A stretch of 64,000 nt of DNA from Rostratula benghalensis. Its lineage: Eukaryota > Chordata > Aves > Charadriiformes > Rostratulidae. The stretch covers positions 2,789,952-2,853,951 of the forward strand of contig VXAI01000019.1 in NCBI GenBank assembly GCA_013399305.1. The letters run 5' to 3'. Shown here one piece after another: positions 25,378 through 35,850 of the stretch; within the stretch, counting starts at the first letter, position 1; each line of letters opens with the position of its first letter. A program made the position numbers and the translations under genes. The notes beneath the pieces are model-generated. The model saw only the letters and a list, made by a program, of their open reading frames with translations. It was not told the DNA's origin and did not search any database.

Positions 25378-26136
25378 TGTCCTGGTTTGAGGTAGAACGA
25401 GCCAGTTTTCTGTTTTAGAATTTTACTTTTCTGGCTGGGCCTCTTCTAACAAACTAAACTCTAAAATTCACAGTGGATTGTTCAGAAAACTGTTCACTCT
25501 CACAGTGATAAGACCTGGTTATACCAAGGAATGGTGCAGAGAGGCCCTTGCTTGTACTTATTGATAGAACAGCCAAGGTCAGGGAATTTTGTTATTTGCC
25601 CCGTTGGAGGGTGGGAAGCAGAAAAGCGCAGAGGGGTCCCACCTGCAGGGAGGAACGGACAGGACAGGTGACCCCAAACTGACCAACAGGGGTATTCCAT
25701 CCCATCCACATCATGCTCAGTGTAAAAGCTGAGGGATCAAAGGGTCAACTTTCTTCCTTCAGTGGTCAATATCCAAGGAAGACCCTGTCTGTTCATCTGC
25801 CTCTGATCCTGATCCGAGCATTCCTGACTCCAGATCTGGAATCCAGCTCCTGTCAATCACCAAGTCTGGTCTGGGACTCTTCCTGATGCCTGCTGGTGAT
25901 GTGATCATCATCCTGGGAGCTTGATACAGTTTTGTATATACTGTATCTATTTAATTATTTACTTCCTTTTTTTTTTTTTTTAAAATTTTAATTTTAGTAT
26001 TGACATTTCATTAAAGTAGTTTAGTTCATTCTAAACTCATAAGTCTTTCTATCCTCTTCCTCTCCTTTTTTGGGGGGGGTGGGAGGAAGGGCCATCTGTC
26101 AGTCTGGTTTTGGTAAATTTGGCTGAAACCACGACA
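25378..26136 (+). mobile_element. Solo LTR of an avian ERVL-like endogenous retrovirus
   Basis: A complete-looking solo LTR of about 759 bp. It opens with tgtcctggtttgaggtagaa and closes with ggctgaaaccacgaca, giving TG...CA ends. Internal landmarks of this avian LTR type are the ccaaactgaccaacagggg and attccatccca blocks, a decayed TATA-like site (tgtaaaagc, 25721-25729), a T15 run at 25967-25981, an attaaa polyadenylation-like site at 26010-26015, and the pyrimidine/G-rich segment before the end. The flanks are ctgct and ccgct, a 5-bp target duplication differing by one CpG-type transition. No internal retroviral genes are present, consistent with recombination between two LTRs. Confidence 0.85.
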
Positions 26137-27426
26137 CCGCTTAATGCCTTTCCGTCGAGTTGTGCATGTCTGTGTGTGCATGTGTTTCTACCTGTATGGA
26201 GGCAGGCAGGGCACGCAAACTGGTGTGGGTTTAATTTTAATGAGATTAGACTAGAAGATAACCCAGTGCCCTCTGCTCCCTCCCTTTCTCCAGAGAGAAG
26301 AGAAACCAAGCCACTGCCAGCACTTAAACCGCCGTGATTAATGAGCTCGGCTCTGCAAGCCTTCCTGTAATCTCTTCTGAAGTTTTAGGTTTGGTTTCAT
26401 GTAGTTTAGTTTGGGGTGAGAAGTTGGGCTGGTTTTAATTTTAGCCAGATCATTAAACCCGAATCTAAGTGGCTGTCGTAATTGAGGGGGGAAGACTTTT
26501 TGCCCCTTTGAACTGGCTCAGATAACAACCAGCCAAAATGGACTAGATGCGCAGAAAAGGAGCTGACAGCAGTGCATTCTGCTTTATTCAGCCGTGTGTG
26601 AGCTTCGCGTTTTGGAAACCTGATACAGCCAAATGCAGCATCCAGAAATTCATCTTTTGTAGCTACTTGTTAAGGAAGCGCTTGGGATCAGTGAGTATAA
26701 GCAGATAAAGAGATCTGAATATTTCTGTGAGCCTTTATGTCGGCTCTTTCTCTTTACCGAGAGACAGTTTTACCTAGAAGGTCTGGGGCTTAAAATTTGA
26801 TGTGCTTTCATACTTTCCTTTATACTGAGTTGTGCTCGACTCTAATCCCTGTCTGTAGGTGGCACTGATCTTTCACTGTAACAGTGGCAGGGAAATTATG
26901 AATGCAGTGAATTGGAAAAAAAAACCCCAAAACCCAAACACGAAACTTTTTTGAAAAAAATTTTCTTAAACAAAAGTAAGATATGTGTGTGTAGTTGTAA
27001 AGCTGGTGGTTACATGAAGCATATATGAGCCTATAGAGCTCACAGCAATGTAAGGGTGAAGGAAGCTTCTTCCTGTCTTTAATTTAACCTATAGAGAGTA
27101 TCCCTATGTAATGTTATTCTGTATGTTTTGGCATGTTTTCCTTTCAGTTTTCTTTTCTCAAGAGCATTAGAACTTGAAGCAAACAAGAACTGAAAATCCT
27201 GACCAGCACCTCATGCATGCTTGGTTTACTTGGAGTCAAAAAGTGATTTTGCTTGTTTTCCGGTTGAATGATTCCTGGAGTGATGTAATTCTGCTAGGAA
27301 TGGTGCAGGATTTCAGATAGCATACAATGAGTTGTCTGAATATCTGGTCTAATCCTATTTTGGCATTCTCATATTTGTGGATTAAAAAGGCAAATCTGAT
27401 TAGTAATATCCATTGTAACCAAAACA
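26137..27426. other. CpG-rich unique DNA beside the LTR, possible regulatory or first-exon region
   Basis: The first 600 bases after the LTR contain many CpG sites (for example ccgtcgag, gcacgc, ccgccg, ttcgcg, gtcggc), well above the window background. At 26691 the sequence gtgagtataag is a strong splice-donor-like motif at the end of the CpG-rich part. There is no long open frame, so any exon would be untranslated or belong to a non-coding RNA. Beyond 26800 composition returns to AT-rich, with an A8-CCCC-AAAA-CCC motif at 26916-26940. Confidence 0.35.
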
Positions 27427-28560
27427 GATAGGGTTAGATTCAGAAAATAATTCAGGTGCTGAGCCTTGGGCTGAGCATCCTTGTCTGCAATAAGATATTC
27501 TCATCAGCTTGCCTGGGGACCATTTGTTGCCCGAGGAAAAACCCACAGAAATTTGAAAGATGAATAACATAAACTAGACCAGAAGAGGCACAGAAGAGAG
27601 TATCAGGGCCTATGGACATTTACTCAAAGATAGTTAGGAACTTTGAGAAACTGAGCTGTGAAGTCTGCTCTCATGTGATATGGTCTTTAGGACACATCTT
27701 CAAGCCATCCCACTGTAGGGCTGCAAGACTTAGAGTGTACTCTATCACAAGTAAGCCTGGAGGAATGTTCTAACTATTAGGCAGGGTATTCTAGAGCAAA
27801 TGTGACCATTGTGTTCCAATTTGTCCCAATTGTATAAATTAATAAATACTTACTGGAGTGGGGATTGGAACTAAAGGGTCCCACGGGAGCATCCTAACCA
27901 CTTCCATAAGCCTCTGTGTCACTTTTCCTTTCTCCCTCTGGTCCATAAATATTTATTTCTTTTGTACTGCAGGACATCTTTAAACATTTCATCTAAAAGA
28001 ATCATCAATGGCCTCGTTGTTAGGTCCTTCAGCTTAGGTGGAAGTGTGCTGGCTTGAAGTTCACCATGCAGAATTTGTCAGGGGAGCAATTTGAAACTAC
28101 TTTCATCACTGGGCTATAGAATGTATTTGGAACCATCTGCCTCATCAATGTCCTACCGAAAAGGGATGCTTATAGGATATCTGTGAGAGAGAAAATGGCA
28201 ATTAGGTGTAAAGGGGAACACCTAGCCTGCCTATAAGAAGGAGTTTTGACTCAAACACCTTGGCAAACTTAGCTCTTAGGTGACAATATCAAATATTCCC
28301 AGTTGGAAAACCAGAGCCTTCTAGATTTTGCCGCTGGGAACTTAAAGATTTTATCTGTGCATTGCTTAGATCTCAAGAGCTGCTCTGGGCAGTTCCTGGA
28401 GATTTTGGGTGCCTCAATCCTAGTTCTCGGTGCTCATATGATGAAGTGTGTTGGGTCTGAAATCACTTCCAGGCTATCTGATTCCAATCAAGAGGCAAAC
28501 TTTGCCTCTGAGGCAGGGTAGCAGGGTTCATCACAGGGAATCCAAAAGGGGTGCCTCAAG
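27427..28560 (-). repeat. Probable ancient interspersed repeat with tRNA-like block
   Basis: This stretch has the look of a very old amniote repeat. It opens with gggttagattcag. The minus strand of about 27855-27911 reads agtggttaggatgctccc followed by agttccaatccccac, closely resembling the A-box and B-box spacing of a tRNA-derived promoter (B-box consensus GGTTCRANNCC). A phrase actgggctatagaatg follows near 28110, and repeated taggtg/cacctag words occur at 28200-28270 and 28400-28560. The family name is uncertain and boundaries are approximate. It may be two separate repeats or partly unique DNA. Confidence 0.35.
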
Positions 28561-29417
28561 CCTGCCTAAAGAAGCTTTCCTTCCATTTAACTATAGTGAA
28601 ATTTATTCCAGGATGCACACATGTTTCCTTAAATGAGGATTTGGCACTGAGGAAGTGAACATTTGGGTTGAATACGTTTTTATAGGCTCTTTCTTACGCC
28701 AAGACTATTACCTTTCTTTTGCAGGGGAAAGCAACTGCAAACTGTAACAAAGTGGGAGGGGAAAACTATGAATTGGATTGGTTTTGGTGGGGTTTTTTGT
28801 TGTTGTTGTTTTTTGTTTTTTTCTTTTGTCAGTTTCTTCATCCAGAAATGTTTGGGGGAGATTTTCACCCTCCGAGACCTTTGTGTTGCACTCAGACCAA
28901 TTTGCCAGACAAAAAAACCCAAAAAACCCCAAGTAGTTCTGCTGAGGTGAAAGGGAATTAGTAGGTGCCATGCCCAGAGAAATTGCCTCGGGGAGCGGAC
29001 ACAAAGGGTTCCTGCAAGTACAGCTCTGTCTCTAGTAGAAAGGGGAGATCTGAAGCCCGCAGGGGCTTTCTCACAGTTATCCTTAGATGGTCTTTACAAC
29101 TTTAAAGTAGAAGATTGTTTCCCTATGCTGGTCAGATATTTGCTCCAAAGCTTTCCTGTATCTTACCTCACCTTTTTTTTGCTTCAGCTGGGCTGTGTCT
29201 TTCCTAATTTTTTACCTCCCTTGTCCTTTCCCAACAGCAACTTCTCTCACTACCTTGTTTAGCTCTTTGGCAGTTTCTGCTAACAATGCCTCACGTCTTG
29301 TGCACAAGGTGCTCTTCAAGTGTGGATGAAAGGATGACTGCTATATAAAACTCACTAGGGAGAAGAAACAGTTAGGTACAGTGAACAGACTCTAAGGTGC
29401 CAACACTAGTTAGCACA
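28561..29417. other. Unique DNA with G/T-rich and A-rich tracts
   Basis: No gene recognised. Between 28775 and 28830 the plus strand is G/T-rich (ggggttttttgttgttgttg). At 28911-28932 it is A-rich with CCC and CCCC interruptions. The two tracts are partly complementary. Open frames of up to 98 codons here (28708-29004 minus, 28719-28961 plus) are low-complexity products of these tracts. Confidence 0.5.
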
Positions 29418-29901
29418 GGAATCATGGAATCATGGAATTGTCAGAGTTGGAAGGTACCTCCAGAGATCATCCAGTCCAACTCCCCTGCTAAAGCAGGATT
29501 GCCCAGAGCACATCACCCAGCACAGCATCCAGGTGGGGCTTGAAAACCTCCAGGGAAGGGGGCTCCACACCCTCCCTGGGCAGCTTGGTCCAGGGCTGTC
29601 TCCCTCACTGGAAAGAAGTTTTTCCTCATATTTGAGTGGAACTTCCTGTGTTCCAGCTTGTGGCCATTGCCCCTCATCCTGTCACCGCGAACCACTGAAA
29701 GGAATTTGGCTCCATCCTCCTTCAACTCTCCCTTCAGATACTTACAGGCATTAATAAGGTCTCTCCTCAGCCTTCTCTTCTCCAGGCTAAAGAGTCTCAG
29801 CTCTCTCAGCCTATCCTCATAAGGGGGATGTTCCAATCCCTCCATCATCTTTGTTGCCCTGTGCTGGACTCTCTCCAGTGGTTTCCTGTCTCTCTTGAAC
29901 C
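29418..29901 (-). mobile_element. CR1 LINE fragment, well preserved, minus strand
   Basis: A reverse CR1 with a clean inverted tail (ggaatcatggaatcatgg) and the block agagttggaaggtacctcc. The minus-strand frame 29513-29848 reads the ORF2 C-terminal region: [20 protein letters not shown], then LINACKYLKGELKEDGAKF, then RMRGNGHKLEHRKFHSNMRK. A frame change follows before the end of the protein. The element is 5'-truncated at about 29901 in the block gttcaagagagacaggaa. It is one of the least decayed CR1 copies in the window and belongs with those at 5751, 47276 and 59070. Confidence 0.95.
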
Positions 29902-30590
29902 AGGGAGAAGTGATGGTTTTGTCGTCAGAGTTGTGTAGGTTCCACAGACAAAACAGAATTCAAAAGGAGTGTTTGAAGGACAAGGAGAAAGGTTTTCTTC
30001 TGTGTGGCTGGGAAAGATTTCTGAGTGGAAGAGCAAAGTTTGAGACAATCCCAACCAGGTAAGGGGAGCTTTCAGAGAGGAGGCAGGAACTGGCAGCAAG
30101 ATAAGACAGAGGAGATGTAGCAGCACAATATGTCTTGGCAAATGTGAAAGTGCGAAATAATTTAATAATATCCATATTCCAAATATGTAATTGCAGAGCA
30201 ATGTGAATTTTAATGGAATAGGATGCCACATTGCTGAGATTTTCCTTTTCAGAGTGTGGATGGGGCCAGGAAGTAATTATATCACATCTGGATTTTTCCT
30301 CAAGGCAGTGGTGAAGACTTTTATCTATTTATTTTTAACTTGTACAGTTTGCATTGGAGGGTGTCTCACTTTGTGTGACTGCCAGCTGGGTTAAGGGACA
30401 TAGTCACTGAAACAGAGAGAAAGAAGTAGCCCATACCTAAGAAAGTGTGGTCTTAGCTCATTGTTTGAGTATAAATGCACGTGCAGAGAGAAAATGGCCA
30501 AATTAATAAACGAGACATTTAAAAACCAAAAGAAAACAAAAACATTTTAGTAAAGGAATCTGTCCTACTGTCTTGGAACAGCAAATGCAG

Positions 30591-30610
30591 AGAAGAGAAG
30601 AGAAGAGAAG
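30591..30610. repeat. (AGAAG)4 microsatellite
   Basis: Four perfect copies of a 5-base purine unit at 30591-30610. A simple repeat. Confidence 0.85.
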
Positions 30611-31264
30611 ATACTCTGTCTGCAAAAACCAGGTATGGAGAGGTTCCTAAAGAGCAGATCAACTTTTCATCAGCCTAAGCATCCTCTCACTGACTCAGTT
30701 CTCTGCCTCCAGGAGCTGGTAATACCTCAGAGGTCATTCTCACATCCCCTACCGCATTCTCCTGCTTAAAGATCCTTTCTAGTCCTTTAAGGTTTGCATC
30801 CAACATGAAAAACACTCTCAAAAGATTATTTTTTTTTTTATTTCACAAAGGTTTGCCTTTTACCAGTTGGTTATGGCTGTTTATTAACAGCCATATAATT
30901 TGCTACTAATTTATTTTTCCCTGTAGCAATGGCAGCAAAGTCCTTTCACAGCTGAGAAGCGAGCAGCTGAATTGTGCCTTATGTTTGCACATCAGGCAAA
31001 GTCATATGGAGAAACACTGAAGCATATTTTTATTCACAGTCAAGAACAACTATGGAAGCATAGCCTTTCCGAGACAGCCGTTTTAGAAATGACACAAATA
31101 TATAATGAATGAAGAGTGCTTATCTGCATAAACTGCATATTTGTGGAGATAAACCCCGAATACAAATAGCCTTGTCTTCTTCCTGCCTTCATTTTTGGTT
31201 TTTATTCTGAAAGCACTATTTGTTATAATCATTATTAGGTTTAGTGTTTAAAATATTAAATTTA

Positions 31265-31321
31265 AGAGTAAGTAAAGACTTACCGGGACTTAAAAGACTT
31301 AGAGTAAGTGAAAACTCACCG
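31265..31321. repeat. Two diverged 21-bp direct repeats with internal hairpins
   Basis: agagtaagtaaagacttaccg (31265-31285) and agagtaagtgaaaactcaccg (31301-31321) are 36 bases apart start to start and differ at few positions. The first copy holds the inverted pair gtaagt/acttac around a 4-base loop; the second has the same stem with one mismatch. Confidence 0.7.
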
Positions 31322-33615
31322 TCATTTTTCAAACTAGCATTAATTTCTTCCTGTGTGGATTTTTCTAAAATTTATGTTATCATTCTACCAAGCCAGACAT
31401 CAAATTAAATGTCAGTAATTTTAACAGGTAGCTATACGCATTATGTGTCTACACAGCAGCATAGTACCTACTGCCCTTTAGCTACCTAACTACTCCTGAT
31501 TTCACCGTGTCCTCTCTCTTCCATTAATTTTGATGACAGTGAATTAAAGTTAGTTGTTTATTTGCCTGTGTGCTTCTTAGCCAGAGATTCTGTTGAGACG
31601 AGGTGGTCTTCTTTTCTGGTGTCACGACCTTTTGCGGTTTTGCAGCTTACAAACCAGAAAACTCAAAGTTTCCTTTACTTGTAGATTATGGGAGACTAGA
31701 ACTGCACCACATGCATTTCTAAAATATTCATTCTATTGAACATACCACAGAAAATCACCTCACTATGACCTTGAGAGCAGACGTCCCATTAAGTTCAGTC
31801 GCCTACTGTGGGCACAATACATAGATTGACTGCAGGAAAGAGAAACACCAAACACTCTGCTTGTTGAGCTGTTGTTTTCCCACTCAATTGAAAGTGTTCT
31901 GTGAGCTGGAGGAGAACAGTCAGCAAATACAGCAGAACCAGTTAGCACCCATCTGGTTCTATTTTGAATAAATTGATTAAATGATTATCCTCAAGCAGAT
32001 CTATGCTCTGGCAGTTCTCTTGCTTATTTAGGATTTTTCGAGTCAGACGGTGGAAGAAAAGAACCTGGTGAGGTGATATATGGTTACTCATTGTAAGTGC
32101 ACAGGAAATCAAGATTTGCATTTGTTTTTATTTCTGTGAATCAACAACTTGTCTGACGTGAGTAATACGATGAGATGCAGTTTTCAGAACTGCTGAGGTT
32201 TGAAGATTTATCAAAAAGGTGGTGGTGGTACCAACAGCAAGGTCAGTTACTACCAGAACCCTTGGTTGGAAACACAGATGTAGTCCTGGCAAATGTGAAA
32301 CTGTATGTTTGATTTTTTTGTATTTTTAAGGCTAGTAGTGATATTAATTACACCTTTCTTTTAGAGCTTTTTCACCAGAAAAAAGGAGTTCTGCACTTTA
32401 CCACCAGATAGAATTCAGAGAAGAAGAAAAGCAGAAGGAGCTTTTGCTGTTCTTGAGGAAAAATATGAATTATGCTTTTGTTTATGTAAAAGCTATTAAT
32501 GGTGTAAAAAGAGCAGGTGTCTAACATTAGGGAGTTCTACGGCTGGTATTGTGACACAGCACCATGTGAAGAACAGATACCACATTATGTAGAAAGAATT
32601 GTGATATATGGTTTAGAAAGGTGTGTGTACAGATCTTTTTCCCCTAGGCTTCCTCCCATCTAGAGCTGAGTCTATAAATGCACAATTAGAACTCTAGAAA
32701 ACTTGGCTTAATGCTTGGTGGGGTGGCAACCACAGAAAAGAGGTCTCATATCAGAAGGAGGATTTCCTTAGTTTATTTCTATATGGGAGTCCAGTATAAG
32801 ATTTAAGCAAGACTTAAATGATGCTTGTTAGGCAGTGAATGAATGCATAAAACTTTGTGGAGGAAACCATCTTGAGTTTTGCAAAGTATTCTTTTGAAAG
32901 GTAAGTGAATCTTTGTATAGTGTGTGTTATAAATCTTCTTAAAAAAAAATAATATTCGGTAGCTGTCATTATTATTAGTTACTAATCAGTCCCTAGAAGT
33001 CGCTAGTCTTGTAATTTGTGAGTTTATTCTGGAATAAACTATTAAAAAATCTGATTTGTTAGTAATGGTCAGGCTGTGTCACCTGGAGGTATATGTGCAC
33101 ATGCTTCTTTCTGACATCTCTTTTCACTTCTTTGTAAATTCAGGTGCCTGTAGAGTAACTTTTATTCTATAGTGCAAGTATGGGTATGTTGGCAAGGACT
33201 GAACTCAGCTGAAGGGGTGAATGGATTTTGGAATATATTTGTGATGTTTTGGAGACGTGTTATCTCCTTGAAACTATCATATCTTCCTCAGACCACACAC
33301 TGTGAGATAAAACCACATTATGGCTTCAGTACCTCTGCAGGTGGCCTCTTTGCCAATCAATGATCCTTACAGTTTAGTGTTCTTGTTTGCTTTTGCCCTT
33401 TGGTTTCTCTATGGTAGTGGACTGAAGTTTTCCTGTCCATTACAGGATAATGGGAACCATTTCCAGAAAATTCTGTATTTCTGCCTGAATGTTTTACTTC
33501 CATTTTGAAGAAAAGAAAAAAAAAAATTCATGGCTGTGGCATCATACATGAAGTGTAGATGTATCAGTTAAAAGACTGGTGTTTCATTATTTTCATTGCA
33601 TAAAAGTATCTGCTA

Positions 33616-34050
33616 CTGGGCATGATTAGTTTGGACGAGGCTGAGGGGAGACCTCATTGCCCTCCACAACTCCCTGAAAGAGGTTTTAGAGAGGTGGGTG
33701 TTGGTCTCTTCTCCCAAGTGAATAACCACGGGACCAGAGAAAATGGTCTGAAGTTGTGGCAGGGGAAGTTTAGACTAGATATCGGGAAGAATTACTTTCC
33801 TGAGAGAGTGGTCAGGAACTGGAACAGCCTGCCCAAGGAGGTGGTGGAGTCACTAACCCTGGAGGTATTTAAGAAACCTGTAGATGTGGCACTTGATGGC
33901 ATGCTCTAGTGGCTGAGATGGTTGGGTGTAGTGGTTGTTGTTTTGATGGGTGTTTCTGGGGTGTGGGTGGCTTTTTTTTTTGTTTGTTTGATTTTGTTTA
34001 TGGTTGGACTCAATGATCTGAAAGGTCACTTCTAACCATGAAGATTCTCC
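33616..34050 (+). mobile_element. CR1 LINE fragment with intact ORF2 C-terminal frame
   Basis: A 5'-truncated CR1. The plus-strand frame 33622-33909 reads 95 codons to the natural ORF2 stop, including the VGLFSQV block, KLWQGKFRLDIGKNYFPERV and [19 protein letters not shown]. It shares the stop-codon context gcatgctctagtggctgaga with the copy at 9236, so the two are close relatives. In the 3' UTR there is an additional G/T-rich expansion (33935-34000) not seen in the 9236 copy. The tail ends in aagattctcc without octamers. Confidence 0.94.
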
Positions 34051-35420
34051 AAATCCTTAATTTAAAAAAAAAAACAACAACTTTGTTTACATGTATGAAC
34101 AAATAGATACTTGTTGGTTCAAAATGGGAACCCACATGTAGCAGTCTGTTATTGCAAAAATAATTATGTGTTTCTTCATTTTAATATGTCTGCTAGCTGC
34201 TTACATCATGAACTCCTATTTAAAAAATAAAATAAAATTCTGGTTCCCAAGTGTTTTTCCTCTGGTTATGCTGAATTTTAATGCTTAATTAGAAGAATTT
34301 CCTTTGAGAACAATGCAAATGTGTCATTCGCTTTTTCTTCTAATGGTGGGCTCTCTCATCTGGAACATAAAACTTGAAATTCGTTAATAGTTTGATATTG
34401 GCTAGGCATTTTTTATCAGCCTTTGCTTTGCTAAGGTCATTAGAACTGGTTGACTTATTCATTGTTAATACTGTTAATAGTTTTTACTGGTATTCTTCAC
34501 TTACAAATAATTCCTGATTTCATCCTGTTTTCTGTATTTGAGGTAATAGACTGGGCCCAGTCTCAGGAAAGTGGGATAAGAAGTTCTAACAGCACTTCTT
34601 GTGAAAGATTGGTTTACAAAACTTAGAGCTCTAGCACAAATGACTTGACTCACTTTTGTGGAAGTTAGGTACTGAAAAGAGATCAACATAAATCTTGCAA
34701 CCCCGAATCCATAGTCATTGAATTTTAGAAGCTTAAATGAGGCATATAAAATAGGCATCTCTTAGCTTGGTAGGCTCCCTCTGTAGATAGTGAAGAAATA
34801 TATGTTCTGTGGGGAGTAAATCAGATTGCTCAAAATTTCATCTACCCATATAGTGGAGCCTCTCTCTCCATGCTGGCTAAAATGGGAATAGAGTGGCTTC
34901 ACTCCTGGCTTGGACACTTGTACATACTATAAACTCATGAAGCTGATCTTGGATCTAAGTATAAAATAGTGCAAGTGGTCAATAGGAAATTCTGAAGGAT
35001 GTGTTTTAAGTCCAGTCTTCTCTGATGCACAGTTTATAATTCACGGAAGTACTCCTGCCCACTTCCAGTTCACAGCCATGAATTCACCTTGGAGTTAGTT
35101 ATCGGAGCTGTTCCTTTCTTGCAAAATGCTACTGAGCCTGGGTGATTGACTTTGGTCTGGCAGATGACTGGATCTTGTGGTATATACAACGATATGATGT
35201 GAAAACAAGTCACTGCCCTAAAAGTAGGTGTGGAAAAAAGGTCTGGTGTTGGACTGATTGGACTCTTTCATCTTTCCTAGTTTCACCCTTAGTCTTCAAG
35301 AGAGTAAAGGTTATTTTTCATCAAAAAAATATGCCCTGAGAAAGCGTGCTCTTCTCCTGTAGATGCTTTATACAGCAGCATTTTTTAACTTCCTCTCTTT
35401 ATGTAGACACCCATGCACAA

Positions 35421-35490
35421 ATACATACGTGTATGTGTGTGTGTGTTTATTCACATACACATGTCAGTGTGTATACATATATATAAAAAA
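35421..35490. repeat. GT/AC-rich microsatellite with fold-back potential
   Basis: A (gt)n run at 35435-35446 is followed by cacatacacatg and then (at)n. The gtatgtgtgtg and cacatacac parts are complementary and could form a hairpin. Confidence 0.7.
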
Positions 35491-35537
35491 GTGAAAGGAA
35501 ACCTTTTGTCTTGTGACCAGGTGGTTTACCAGGTGTT

Positions 35538-35581
35538 TCTCCCAGGTGATGTGTTCTTTTCTCCCAGGTGATGTGTTCTTG
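35538..35581. repeat. Perfect 22-bp tandem duplication
   Basis: The unit beginning tctcccaggtgatgtgttct occurs twice in succession, starting at 35538 and 35560. The near identity of the two copies indicates a recent slippage or duplication event. Confidence 0.85.
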
Positions 35582-35699
35582 TGCACCAGTTTTGAGTGTG
35601 TAGGGGAATGCAATTGCTCCAAAGTGCAGAAGCTTAAAAAAAAAAAAAAAAGAGCAAAGATGAGGAATAGTAATTATCTCTATTCTTGACAAAGTTGTA

Positions 35700-35850
35700 G
35701 AAGTTGAGGGGGATCTCTGAATGTCATCTGGTCCCACTGCCTGCTTGAAGCAGGAATGATATCAACGTGAGGTCAGGTCAGCTGTGTCTTCATCTATCTG
35801 ATTTTGGAATTTTGCAACCTTCTTGGATAACCTTCTCTAGTGCCATGAGG
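35700..35850 (-). mobile_element. Old CR1 LINE fragment, minus strand
   Basis: A decayed reverse CR1 3' region: gttgagggggatctctgaat, catctggtcccactgcc, tgcttgaagcaggaatga, aggtcaggtcagctgtgtc, then cttggataaccttctctag. These correspond to the 3' UTR and last ORF2 codons of an older CR1 group in which the gcttgaagcaggga block precedes the gctcagg block. The terminal octamers are lost. It immediately follows the A16 run. Confidence 0.65.

Larger units (their letters stand above)
29902..33615. other. Unique non-coding DNA
   Basis: No repeat family or gene recognised over 3.7 kb. The longest minus-strand frame (29845-30231, 128 codons) starts beyond the CR1 and runs into it, and has no family resemblance. 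A short (agaag)4 repeat lies at 30591-30610 and a 21-bp direct repeat at 31265-31321. Confidence 0.5.
34051..35699. other. Unique DNA with short tandem and GT/AC repeats
   Basis: No gene recognised. 34170-34470 is free of simple repeats and contains several homeodomain-like taatta words. The stretch ends in a GT/AC microsatellite (35421-35490), a 22-bp tandem duplication (35538-35581) and an A16 run (35636-35651). Confidence 0.5.

Noticed and set aside
28680..29004. Overlapping 80-98 codon frames on both strands
   Set aside because: They run through A-rich and G/T-rich simple sequence and have no family resemblance.
29513..29848. A 111-codon minus-strand frame as a host gene
   Set aside because: It is the C-terminal part of CR1 ORF2, not a host gene.
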